64,000 nt of DNA. It comes from Buddleja alternifolia (taxonomy: Eukaryota > Streptophyta > Magnoliopsida > Lamiales > Scrophulariaceae). The DNA lies in contig CM033403.1 in assembly GCA_019426215.1 (NCBI GenBank), positions 35,908,754 through 35,972,753 on the forward strand, read 5' to 3'. Below, piece by piece: positions 46,053-56,954 of the stretch (its first letter is position 1; every line of letters begins with the position of its first letter). Position numbers and translations under genes: made by a program. The notes beneath the pieces were generated by a model. It was given only the letters and a program-made list of their open reading frames with translations. It was not told the DNA's origin and made no database searches.

Positions 46053-46806
46053 TGGAAACAGAGCTGAGTCCCCCAGTCTTCCGCATATGTCCCATCAAGC
46101 ACTAGCTTGCTGATTAGAGAATCTGCCAACAAAACCCCGTTGCTCGAGCCGTTTTACTTTGCCCCGGCTATGAACGAGAAATGTATGCTTCTCGGGTCCG
46201 GAACGGGACCCCTTTATGGTCAGCGTTTGCCCCGGCTCTGCTTGGAAGTCTGCACCCAGCATGACACTTGAGCATAGTGCAAGATCTTGGCTCCAAAAAA
46301 GTAACCTTTAAATGTGGTATGCTTGTCCTGCCTCATAGATGATATCCACGTAAGATTTAGTAGCCTATGTAAACTCTAATGCCTCCCCCGGTCCCCGGCT
46401 CGAATATAATCCTTCCGCCCTCTTGCAAATCACGAATCATCCCTTGACTGTGGCATACGGTTCTCATAAATTTGCATGCAGCAGAACTCCGCATCCCCGT
46501 CACTGGCTTGCTCGTTTTCACGCAGATTGTAAATTTTCGATAAAGTTGTGCCCCTGTGATAAAAGGATAAAATTTAACTTTAGAAGAACTAAATCACCAG
46601 AAAACGACATTTATTCGTTGAAGAACCAAGCCTATGATAATTCAGTCCCCGCTCATACATGGTAAACAATTACCTCTTGGCAACATCACCAAAAGGAATG
46701 ATGGCTAATTGTACGGTGCATTAAGTTTAGATACACATCCGTAAACTCCGCCTCACCCGGTCTATCAATTTTTTTTCTTTTACTTTCTTCCCAAGCCCTC
46801 TTGGCA
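45947..46806 (+). other. segment with 20-25 GC-rich replacement patches
   Basis: Compared with 43164-43868 this stretch keeps the same base order but is interrupted every 15-60 bases by C-rich replacements of 2-27 nt, for a net gain of about 154 bases. Examples: ccatccgccaacact for tgat (45994), gccccggc for gag (46161), agcgtttgccccggctc for tttgtc, cctgcc for tt, and ccgccctcttgc for gcaattgc. The octamer ccccggct occurs three times (46162, 46230, 46393). Patches hit coding, 3' flank and spacer alike, then stop abruptly near 46806. Confidence 0.9.
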
Positions 46807-47682
46807 TTTTTCACATGATTTGAGCATTGAATTAATCTTATCACCGAAGTAGTGGATCCAAATAGACTGGTGAGTCTATTTATATATAATTACTGTGGAA
46901 AAGCATGTTTTGGTCATTTCACAGTAGACACTAGCCCTTGTTTTCTGTAAAAATAATCTTGACCGTGAACGTACATATTATATCACCTGTATATACAATG
47001 TCTGCATGGAAATACCAAGACGATCAGCCAATGATAAAATTTTGAAATTAGTTTCGATATTTATGCTCTTGTTTAGATTCTGTATGCTTTTATGTTAAAT
47101 ACTGACTTGTGCTACTTTTTTGCATGTAGTTGAATTAGTATGCATGAGACTATATTATGTATTATTGAGAATGTATTACAAAGATCTATTTGCTTCATTA
47201 AGATAATCTGATCGGGTGCATTCTTCGGTTTATGTTCTGGTCCATGTGTAAAAAAAAAAGGAGATTTTTATACCGATCAGATAAAAGAACATTCTTAAAG
47301 ACATTCTTAAAGATGATCACTTTCTCTCTGCTGTCTTACAATAATGTTCTTTTGTGGCTGCACATCATTGGACACATCCTCTACTCTGTAACGAGGAATT
47401 TTTCGTGCTTTCGCTGCCTTCCTATGTGTCATGTCTTATTCTATAAGAGAATATCGGCAGTGAAAGAAAGCTACGAAAGAAAAAGGCCGTTGACAGCTAA
47501 TGACACGTGACATTGATGAAAAATTGAAAACTTTGTTCGTAGGAGAGAATATCCTTCTGACTGTTATTGTTCTTGTTTAGATACTTTACTCGGTTTTTGT
47601 CAAATTTATACTAAGTACCAGGACTTATATTGAAAGATAGGGGACAGTGAAAAATAAACTTGCAGTAAAACATTGAAACGAA
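46807..47682. other. duplicated intergenic spacer of the GRAS array
   Basis: Collinear with 43870-44708 without patches. A small internal duplication occurs near 47290 (acattcttaaag twice). It serves as promoter DNA of the copy at 47683. Confidence 0.6.
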
Positions 47683-49163
47683 ATGACACCACACTCTGCA
47701 GAAGCCATTCCTAACGACGAGCTTCCACTAAATATGTCTTATCGTCTTGAAGCTAAGAAAGAAGTAATTTCATACAATTTGCATGCACCATTTGAGATTT
47801 TGAACAAGTATGGCAGCCAAATGAAGCGTTTGAGAGACGGTAATAAACCAATCCAACTGAATCTTTTTGAAACGAGGCTGAATTCAGAAACAGAAATCAA
47901 TTCCTCGAGTTCTCAAGTATTATCTGCTGCCAACATCTTGAGAATGGCAAAAATGGAATTACTCCAAAAAAAAGGTGATTTTTCAAATCTTTTGAACAGT
48001 TCTGAATTTGATTCGGGTTTTGATTATAATCAAGAGAAGCTTTTGAAACTTGCTTTATGTCTGCTAAATGCTGCTGAAAAGTTTTCTCACAAAGATTATG
48101 ATGAAGCTGAAAAATTGCTTAATTCTGTTCTTTTGGCTTCTTATGATGACGCTCATCCTATTGAGAGAGTTGTCACGTGCTTTGCACGTAATTTAAGAGA
48201 AAGAATTGATTCAGAAACAGGCAAATTTGATCTTGAGAGAGAAGTAGTACACGTCGATATAGACGAAGCATTAGTAGATCTAAGAGCTGCTATACATACA
48301 TGCGAACAAAAACTTCCCTTCAATCAAATCGCACATTTTACCGGGATCCAAACCATTTTGGACAGTGTGGGATCAGCTAAACGAATTCATTTTATCGATA
48401 TTGGAAAAAAAGTCGGTTCGCACTGGATAGTTATGATGCATGCTCTTGCTAATCGCAAAAATTGCCCACTCGAGCAGCTCAAGATCACTGCGGTTTGCAC
48501 GCCTAAAGATAATATCGAAGAAACAGGTAAATTGCTTTCATCTTTTGCAGAGTCTATGAATTTGCCCTTTATATTCAAAATACTGCATTAGAAATGTATG
48601 AGCTTGAGAAAGATATGCTCGAGTTAGAGGCGAATGAAGCAATGGCTGTTTACATGGAGTTCTCTCTCATGTCTTTATCAATTTGTCATAAGCACAATGA
48701 AGCTTTACTAAAAGGGATTAAGAGCCTTAATCCTCATCTAATGGTTGTTCGTGAAATAGAGGCAAATATCAACGGATCAGATTTCTTCATCCGGTTTCAT
48801 GAGGCACTCTTTCTTTGTAGTGCAATGTTTGATTGCTACGAAGATTGCCTGGAACGGGATAATCAATGTAGGAAGATATTGGAGAAAGTCTACTTTCAGG
48901 AGATAATAAAATATGGTGTTATGGCTTATGATGATGAGGATTTTAAGAAGTGTCGTAAGATTGATTTTTGGAGGGAATATTTTGCAAGATTTGGTATAGT
49001 GGAAATAGAGCTGAGTCAGTCATCAATGCATCAAGCAAGCTTGCTGATTAGAGATACACCATGCTGGAGGAGTTGTACTCTTGGTATGAACAGGAAATGT
49101 ATGCTTCTCGGGTGGAACGGAACCCCTTTGCAGTCTTTGTCTGCTTGGAAGTTCAAAGCATGA
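47683..49163 (+). pseudogene. GRAS-domain gene split by a single-base deletion
   Basis: Codons from the ATG at 47683 read as GRAS protein for 302 residues (through FIFKILH). A missing base near 48588 (catt-ag where the paralogue has cactcag) then creates TAG. The rest of the domain continues at once in the next frame from 48594 (MYELEKDMLELEANEAM) to a normal SAW end, GWNGTPLQSLSAWKF. Restored in register the length equals that of its intact paralogue. No other lesion is visible, so the break is recent, or it is a sequencing error in a C/T run. If real, the product lacks the PFYRE and SAW parts. Confidence 0.85.
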
Positions 49164-50091
49164 TTGAAACATCATAGCAATATTTGAAGGAAAAGCTTCA
49201 AAAAATTGTCTCTTCATTATCAAACATGATAAAATAAGCTTTAGCAGCCTATGTAAAACTACAAGAAACTACTACAAGAATCAGTTTTTTCATATTTTGT
49301 AACGCAACATTTTATTTCATCAAGACGTCTATATATACTTTTGAAGAGGAGAACATCTCACTAGCAATAGAGGCAATGAGAAAATATATTACTGGTTTGA
49401 TACTTTTCGTGTTCATTTTCAGTGCATTTCCTATGATTCTATAATTTGTTCTTAGTATTTATCACAGGCTCAAATACAGTGTCTGCATTTCGTTAAGGAA
49501 CTTTATGTCTTGAATTCCTCAATTTCTAAAATTGTCACAAATTCGTTGGCTCACTTAAAGGCCGGCTGAAGAAAAATTGATCAAGTCAAAAACGTATTTC
49601 ATTGTAAGAGTTCTTCTCTTTGTTTCATCTTCTTAGTAACAGAAAGCTACAAAAAGGAAGAATTTGTCTTTACAACTCATTCTTATTTTACCTTATTTTT
49701 GATACTTTTTGTCAACTTACTCGAAAAGAATTCTGAGACTGAGAAATAGAAGCTGGCCAAGACTCGGAGAAGTTGGCACATCGAAGAATTCTCTTGGTAG
49801 CCTATTGTTGTCGAAAAATACCATTTTTAAATACCATTTACATGAAGTAGTAAATGTCCTCTTGTTCTACTCAAATTGTCTGAATATTAGTATTTCTACA
49901 TTAATGTCACAGAGAAAATTCCCGTTTTCTAATTCGTCTTCGATTCCTTCTCTGTCAAAAGCTTATGTTATGATCTCTAGGATGCGTGTTCTGTCCTTTA
50001 CCGAGCATATTCATTCACTTTTATATAGTTGCAACTTGCTTTTTAAATTTTATAAGCATTTTGTACCGAAACTTAGCCAAAAAAGAGAAAA
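49164..50091. other. intergenic spacer, no gene recognised
   Basis: It contains the 3' flank of the previous copy and what may be a decayed promoter of the next pseudogene (gaaagctac near 49640). Open frames are not GRAS-related. Confidence 0.4.
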
Positions 50092-51346
50092 ATGGCATCT
50101 CCGTTCGAAATTCTGCGAAATTAGAATAGCCACGTGAAGCGTTTGAGATGCGGTAAATTGATCAAGCCTAGCTCTGAAACAATAATCGAAGCAGGCCAAA
50201 TATTATCTGCTGAAAGCATTATCAAACAGCAAAAATGAGATTACTTCAGTTTACCTCTGTTTGTTGTTCCTCTGATGATTTAAACGGTGTAGAACTTGCT
50301 TTTGCTCTTCTTAGCGCTGTTGAAAAATTCTGAAGCCGAAAATTTGATTGTGCAGAGAAATTATTCAGGAAATGTGCTGTTTTCTCTTCTCCAGCTGATA
50401 ATAATCCTTTGCAAAGAGTTGTCAAAATTTTCGTTGAGTCGTTACGCGAGAGAATTAATCTAGAAAGGGGAAAGATCGATTTCGAGAGGAAAACGATTGA
50501 TCTAAAAGAATGTGTGATGAAGTTTCATTCCACAGTTCTTGATTGCGAACGAAAACTTCCTTCTCTACAGATCACGGAATTCACAGCCATTCAGATTATT
50601 CTAGATACCGTTGCATCTTCTAGAACGATACATTCGATTGATTTTGGGATCCATTCGGTCTCCACTGGTTGGTAATCGTGCAAGCACTAGCTAATCGGCG
50701 AAATTTTCCAGCTGAGCTTCTCAAAATAACTGCTGTTGGGGTATCAAAGGACAGGCTTTGCCATTGTTGTTTAAACCAATCGTCTCAGAAATGAAGGATA
50801 TACACGAAGATTTATTAGACTTTGAGGCCGATGAAGAAACCATAGTATATTTGGGGTAAAAAATCTGCTCACTGTTAGTATGGCCTGATGACTCGAAATC
50901 TTTCATTAAGTTCATCAAGAAACTCAATCCATGTGTAGTGATAGTCAATGAAATCAAGGCGAATACTTATACGTCGTCTTTTAACGACCGTTTTTATGAG
51001 GCGGTCTGTTATAGTAGTGCAGTGTTCGATTGTCTCAAGACTTGTCTGGAGGGAGATATCGTTTGTAGGAATATAGGTTGAAGAAGTGTTTTTCGGGTAT
51101 ATGATTCGTAATATAGCTACAGTAGAAGATGAAGAGAGGATTCGTCGCCATGCTAAAATCGGTTTCTGGAGGAAATTGTTTTCAGAATTCGATATCGTGG
51201 AAACGAAGTTGAGTGAGTCCTCTTTGGATCAAGCAAGATTGATGGTTAAGAGATGTGCATTGTGGGATTCATGCACAATACATATGGATGTAGAATGTAT
51301 GGTTGTGGGGTGGAAGGGTACCCCTTTGCAGTCTCTTTCTACATGA
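50092..51346 (+). pseudogene. decayed GRAS-domain pseudogene
   Basis: The remnant starts MASPFEILRN-stop at 50092. It keeps islands of homology in shifting frames: HVKRLRCGKLIK, ILSAESIIK, ESLRERINLERGKIDFERK (50440), a VHIID relic IHSIDFGIHSVSTGW, LLKITAVGVSKD, FDIVETKLSESSLDQARL and finally VVGWKGTPLQSLST-stop at 51346. At least six stops or frameshifts and one sizeable gap (after 50755) separate them. It is older than the other damaged copies. Confidence 0.9.
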
Positions 51347-51469
51347 AAGTTCCACAATAAGTTAAATTAAGCAGAATCTAGAGTTAAGCTGCAGAGAAAT
51401 AGTCCATTTTTAAGTATCTTTTATGGGATTGTGGAGTCTGACTGAAAAAGGAGAGTTCTAAAACGGATC

Positions 51470-51960
51470 TTAGTAGCAGAATTTTTTCAGAAGGGTATTT
51501 TGGTCTTTTAAAATAGTTGTAGATTTAAACTTCGATTATAAATAAATTGACACGTCTCTTGTGTATCTGTAGCTTTGAAAATGAGGATTTGATCTTCTAT
51601 TCCAATTTGTTGTTTTACCTCGTATACCACATAGTGTGTGAATGCAACATGTATAACGTATTTCTTCAAATATACACATGAATTTGGATGAATGACATAG
51701 AATTAAAAAGTACTATAAAACGGACCTCAAGTCGCATAATTTTTCGGAGAATATTTTGGTCGTTTTACAGTAGTTGTAGCATTAGACTTCAACTACTAAT
51801 ACATTAGCAGGTCTCTTGTGTATCTATAATTTTGAAAATGCGGATTGGATCTTCTATTCCAATTTGTTGTTTTATCTCATGTTCCACTCAGCGTGTGAAT
51901 GCCAAAAATATATACATGAATTTGGATGAATGACACTTGGAGCGTGCATCTTTGCACGGA
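51470..51960 (+). repeat. ~250-bp tandem duplication in GRAS 3' flank
   Basis: 'tattttggtc' near 51494 and again near 51744 begins two copies that share 'cttctattccaatttgttgtttta' and 'catgaatttggatgaatgaca', about 250 bp apart. The 3' flanks of other GRAS copies contain a single related block. Confidence 0.75.
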
Positions 51961-52319
51961 ACACAAAATGAAACATCAGTTGAGATAGAGGTTCAAAAGT
52001 ACTGTGTTTCATCTCCTATTCCAAATCGTGTTTCATCTCCTATTACATCTACTTGTATGTATGTCAAGTGTATAAAATTTACATTAACCATATATTTAAG
52101 GAAAATATTTATACATTTGGCATACATAGATAGAATAGGAGATGAAACACGTTTAGAATAGAAGATCCGGATTGATTTATGTAAATTTTATACACTTGAT
52201 ATACATATTACAGATAGAATAGGAGATGAAACGCGAAAAAAATATACAAGTTGCTTCCAAAGTTCTCTCATTGCACCAAGTGAACAACTAAAACCAGAGA
52301 AGACCATATGAGAGTTTAC
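51961..52319. other. spacer with small inverted repeat
   Basis: 'tctcctattccaaatcgtgtttcatctcctatt' (about 52012-52044) is inverted near 52130-52160 ('aataggagatgaaacacg') and repeated near 52205. It is non-coding. Confidence 0.5.
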
Positions 52320-55241
52320 TTAAGAATATTTCAACTTCCATGCAGAAAGTGAACTTATTGGAGTTCCCTTCCAACCAATTATCAAACTTTTACCATCAAT
52401 ATCAAACGTAAACGAATCTCCACAACTGAAATTCTTAACAACAAGTCTTGCTTGATACAAAGAAGACATACTAAGTTCTATCTCCTCAAACCCGAAACGT
52501 TCAAAAAAGGCCCTCCAAACACTAATCCCCACGTGTCGAATCTTCCTCTCGTCTCCCTCGGTCGCCACAACATTCTTTATCGATGAGCTAAATACACTTG
52601 ATTCAGCAAAGAACCTATGTTTCTCATCATTCTTCATGCAATCAGCCATGGATTCGAAATAAGCGCCATAGAAGAAGAGAGCTTCGACGAATCTATCCAC
52701 AAAAGTTGGTGAATTACAGTTCCCCTCGACTTCCGTGATGATCATCACTCGTGGATTGATGGCTCTGATCACTCTCATCAAGTGTTCGAGCTGATGAGGC
52801 CTTCCAATCATATGAGTTAAAGTGAACGCAGCATAGATGGCAATAACTTCGTCTTCGTCTCGTTCGAAGGGGCTTCGATCGAGATCTGTGATATCTTCTA
52901 CTATAACTGCATTGAATGAGAATTTCTTCAAGTTCAAGGATTGAGCAAAGCTAGTGAGCTGCCTACCTGTCTCCTCTATACTTGTTCTTGATTTCGATTT
53001 TACACCTACAGCAGTGATTTTCAATTGTTCTACAGGATTTTCACTTCTAGCTGCAAGAGCTTGCATCAGAATTGTGCATTGAATTCCTTTTTTGATGTCA
53101 AAATCAATGAAATGAATCTTCCTTGCATCGGCTATGTTATCTACTGCAGCTTGAATACCTGAAAATTTGCCAATTAGGCCTCGCATAGTTGGTCAGTGGT
53201 CAGGTTGAATTCCCATAACCAAGAGTATATATGCGTTCGAATACACTCGTGTACGTGAGTTGTTTTCTGGTCGTAGTTTGTAATAGTTTGTAGACAAAAT
53301 TACCTATGTACCCTCTCACTTCAGTGCTTATTATAAAAAAACCCTCTGGCCTATTCAAAATTACATAAATTATTTCTCATGTTAAGTCATTTTTACAAAT
53401 TATACCTACGAAAAATTCTAACAATTTCACCCCTAAACGAGTTGAGTTTAGTCGAACAAGTTGTTCAAGCTTCTTCGAATTATTATCGTGCTTTAAAAGT
53501 TGTGTTTGAGCATGATTGATTTTTACAAGTCGAGCTCAAACGAGCTTTAATCGAACCGAATACGAGTCGAGTTCGAGTGACTTGATTTTTTGCACATAAT
53601 ATATCATTTTTTACTAATCGAATCGGGCTTCAGCCGAGCTTCAAAACTTACCAAACGCAAAAGATTGTTCAAGTTTGGTTTGGTATTTCAACGAACCGAG
53701 CTCAAACGACCTTTTAGCAATCGATCTCGAATCAATTATCGAGTATCTTGTTTCGTCTTTCAGCCTTACTGGTAACCTCATAGATAGACCCCTCGAAAAA
53801 GTTTTGTTGTAATTTACTAAAAGCCAAATTATTTTTGGTAATTAGCACTAAAATGAGGGGGTGTGTACTTAATTCACCCTCGTCCGCACTAGAATTTATG
53901 GACGATGCTTGCGTGTATTATATATTCTAGTCTAATGAACGTAATACAATGATGATGATGTAATAGCTTCTTCGAAAAAAAGAAGAGTAATGCTATATAT
54001 CACTTTTTATATACCATCGATTTTTCTCCTTTCCTAGTTTTGGTAAGAAATCACTTGTAATTAATTGATTTTAATGAATTTAATACATCCATACTTTCTA
54101 AATCAAGGGGTGGTAAAAAAATTAGTGGTATATAAACGGTGGCATATAGCATTTTTCAAATAAGAATACCTGAAAATTTGGTGACTTGAGAGAGAGGCAA
54201 CTCTTGGTGAAACGCAATTAGAATTTCATCATCTACGCTCTTCAAAGCTTCAAAAGGATCCAAAATCGTTTCCGCCAAACCTTTCGGCGGAATTATTCCA
54301 GTCTCTCTATAAATCTTCTCGTGCAGAGCTTCAGTGAAATAGAAAATCAACCTCTGAATCGGCGTTCCTGTACACGAACTCATCCGATCACATTCAACCA
54401 AAAGCTTTCGCGCGCGATCGTACATTTTTTCGCTTACTTTTTCGGCACAACAAAGCAGAATTTGTACTAGTTGAACTTCTTCAGAATTGAAAATTGAACT
54501 TTGATATGGATGGTTATTACACTCGGAAGATGATTGAATGAACTTTTCAGCAGCTAAACGGATGATCGATTCGACACATGATGTCGTTTCGATGGAATTT
54601 TCTGTTTCGTAGCTCGGATAGTTCGTTCGTGTGTCGTTTAATCTTCTGCATCTGCTTCCGTATTTGTTCAGAATTTCAAACGATGATGAATGAAAAAGGT
54701 CACACTCGTTCTTCTCCGGTTCGGTCAGCTTCGTTAGGGCCTGAAAGACGAACCAAGTTAGTGAATACTCGAGCTCGATGGTGAGAAAGCTCGTTTGAGC
54801 TCGATTCGTTAACATATCAAACCAAACTTGAACAATTTTATGTGTTTGATAAATTTTGGAGCTCGACTGGACCAATAAAAAATGATAAAAACATTCAAAA
54901 ATATCAATTAGAGTTCGGCTCGATCAAAACTTGTTTGAGCTTAGTTTCGTTAACAACCAAACTAATCTCAAACACATATTTTGAAACTCGATTGTAATTC
55001 AAACAAGCTTGAATAACAACTCGTTCAGGTCGACTCGACTCCTCTGCACTCCTACCTTCGATTTTTCGTTTACTTCAGTATACAAATCATTTGTACTCTG
55101 AAAATCTGCAAACTGTTGATTAATTTGGTATTTGGACATTGATATTTCCCATTCTTCTTCACTGTATGATGATAAGCTATACTCATGTGATGCAGCTCCA
55201 CTGATGTAAAATTGCTCAGTTTGGAAAATTTCGCTTGACAT
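52320..55241 (-). CDS. GRAS-domain protein with two introns
   Basis: Exons 55241-55056, 54740-54170 and 53158-52320 join in phase with GT-AG borders (186+571+839 nt) to give 531 residues. Exon 1 encodes MSSEIFQTEQF...STNDLYTEVNEKSK. Exon 2 carries SSFEILNKYGSRCRRLND, the leucine repeat and PLSQVTKFSG. Exon 3 gives IQAAVDNIADARKIHFIDFD (VHIID), LKITAVGVKSKS, FVDRFVEALFFYGAYFESM (PFYRE region) and GWKGTPISSLSAWKL (SAW). All motifs are present, so it is probably functional. Every other copy in the cluster, including its nearest relative at 37932, is intronless, as most GRAS genes are. Both introns coincide with inserted repeat DNA. It has no DELLA motif. Confidence 0.87.
53153..53169 (-). repeat. 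17-bp direct repeat at the acceptor side of intron 2
   Basis: In gene sense, CAAATTTTCAGGTATTC. The same 17 bases occur at 54164-54180. Here the acceptor TTTTCAG lies inside it and the exon resumes with GTATTC. Confidence 0.95.
53440..53765 (+). repeat. CGAGCT-rich dispersed repeat, copy within intron 2
   Basis: Begins 'cccctaaacgagttgag' and ends 'ttgtttcgtctttcagcc'; lies antisense to the gene. It is bordered by AT-rich arms at about 53293-53430 and 53800-53880 that look like remains of another fold-back element, so intron 2 is a composite of nested repeats. Confidence 0.8.
53990..54152. mobile_element. small MITE nested in intron 2
   Basis: 'taatgctatatatcacttttta' followed by tatacca (left) and, reversed, 'aaatgctatatgccaccgttta' followed by tatacca (right) form imperfect inverted ends of about 30 bp around a 100-bp core. 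It ends about 12 bp from the splice donor copy of the 17-bp repeat. Confidence 0.65.
54164..54180 (-). repeat. 17-bp direct repeat at the donor side of intron 2
   Basis: Identical to 53153-53169. In this copy the exon ends after CAG and the donor is GTATTC. Splicing between the two copies leaves exactly one copy and restores the codons K-F-S-G-I-Q found in the intronless paralogue. Confidence 0.95.
54741..55055 (-). repeat. CGAGCT-rich dispersed repeat that forms intron 1
   Basis: In gene sense the 315-bp intron starts GTAGGAGTGCAGAGGAG and ends TTGGTTCGTCTTTCAG. Other copies start (t)taggggtgtaaacgag and end ttggttcgtcttt(c/g)ag, so the intron covers the element almost exactly. Both its splice sites lie within element sequence. 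Confidence 0.85.
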
Positions 55242-55508
55242 CTTGTGCTATATTTACAATCCAAAACTGTTCTCTATGTTCCTCCTGAAATTCAAGATTA
55301 TAGTATCATTTCTCATAACATGACAAATTTTTTGCAGTGAAACTTTTGTAACTCTTCTTGTTGGCAGCAGCTTTAACAATGACTTGGCACATTGTATTGT
55401 ACGAATAAAAAAAATTTAATGTCAATTTCTACGATAATTTCAAATTCCAATCTGGCCTACCATTTTAGATACGGGTCAAATGTTACTTAATTGTCTAATA
55501 AAAGAGCT

Positions 55509-55950
55509 CATTTTTTGTCATGTAATTGTGTCGGAGTACATTTTTAGTCCTGAGCTATATGGAAATTTCACATTGAGTCATATATCTCGTCAAATGTACA
55601 CTTTTGGCCTCAACTGTATATTCATTTCAAATTTAACAGTTAACCCCGTTAATCAACATTTTGGCCCTTTTTTTTTTTTGGAGAATTCATGCGTGAATGC
55701 ACTAACACGTAGATTGTATTTCATATCACGATGTTTTAAATAAATATCAGGTGTCACTCATGCACAAAATCTCTCCAAAAACTCGGTCAAAATGTTGGCT
55801 AACAAAGTTGACCGTTAAGTTTTGGATGAAAAATTCAATTGGGATTAAACGTAAGACATTTAGAAAGTTATGAGACTAAATGTGAGAATTATATAAAGCT
55901 CGGGACTAGAAGTGTACTCGAGCATAATTACAGGACAAAAATCAAATTTG
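55509..55950. mobile_element. fold-back element upstream of the GRAS gene
   Basis: 'gtcatgtaattgtgtcggagtac' (left) pairs with 'gtactcgagcataattacaggac' (right), and the arms match over about 90 bases (tagtcctgagctatat / atataaagctcgggacta). The element totals about 440 bp. It starts about 270 bp upstream of the GRAS ATG, so it may overlap the promoter. Confidence 0.8.
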
Positions 55951-56400
55951 CGCAATAAAAGATTTGAAACTTTTTTTTTAAGATTTCGATTAGATGATAC
56001 ATATTATGAATATCAAAATTCAAGTGCCAATAATTTACAACCAACTAGCAATATTATTTAACAACCGCTATAAAAGTATAGAAATCCTCACATGCTTGCT
56101 AGGACTAAAAGTTTTAGAATCCTAGCTTCGCTAATAAAGTTAGGTTTGATCGATGATTTAAACTGCACTTATTTGTCATTGTGTTCCAAAACACACACAT
56201 TTCTCCTCCTTTACAAATTTATTATTCATATATCATTTCCTATAATTATTTTCTTTCCAAAAATACTATAGATGATCCAAAATAAATATTAGGTGTCTAA
56301 GATTTCCAATTCGAAATGGTGTTTCATTTTGTATTTCATTTCAATTATACATGACAAATGTATATAATTCATATTAACTTTATATTTTTGAAAATTTTTA

Positions 56401-56607
56401 GGGTTTAATGCATAAAACCCCATGTGTTATATCTTATATCGAAGCTGGAAGAACCCCCCCCCCCCCTCGTGTTAACGAAATAGCCTCTTATTTTAATGGA
56501 ATTTGGCTTTCTCGCAGACTTTTTAAGAACACATAAGGTGATTAGACTATTTTGATGACACATGGGGTTTCTTGCATTTTCTGTTAGGGGTTTTATGCAT
56601 TTAACCC
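56401..56607. mobile_element. MITE with GGGTTAAATGCATAAAACCCC ends and a 13-C run
   Basis: Ends 'gggtttaatgcataaaacccc' and 'ggggttttatgcatttaaccc' are inverse copies, and inner 'catgtg'/'cacatg' words also pair. A 13-base C homopolymer at 56454-56466 lies inside. It ends 350 bp upstream of the PMEI-domain ATG. Confidence 0.8.
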
Positions 56608-56954
56608 AATTTTTTATACAAATAACATGCATAAATGAGGTAGAATACTAAATGTTTGCAATAAAAGATTCAAACTAATTTAATGTACATCCTTAAACTT
56701 TCAAATTAAATTAAACACAGTCCATTAATCCAAATGTAGGACTCTCTTGACAAACAAAATGAAAACTACAACTAATAATCCGTGAAACAAGCACAATCCT
56801 CAATTCCTATACACCATTCAATGGGTCATCCTTTTTACATTCACAACTGCCTAATATGAATGGTATTAACCAATTTTCATGCCTCAAAACTCCTTTCTAT
56901 AATACAACCAACTTCATAACATCAAAATCTTCCTCACAAAAACTCTCCAAAAAA

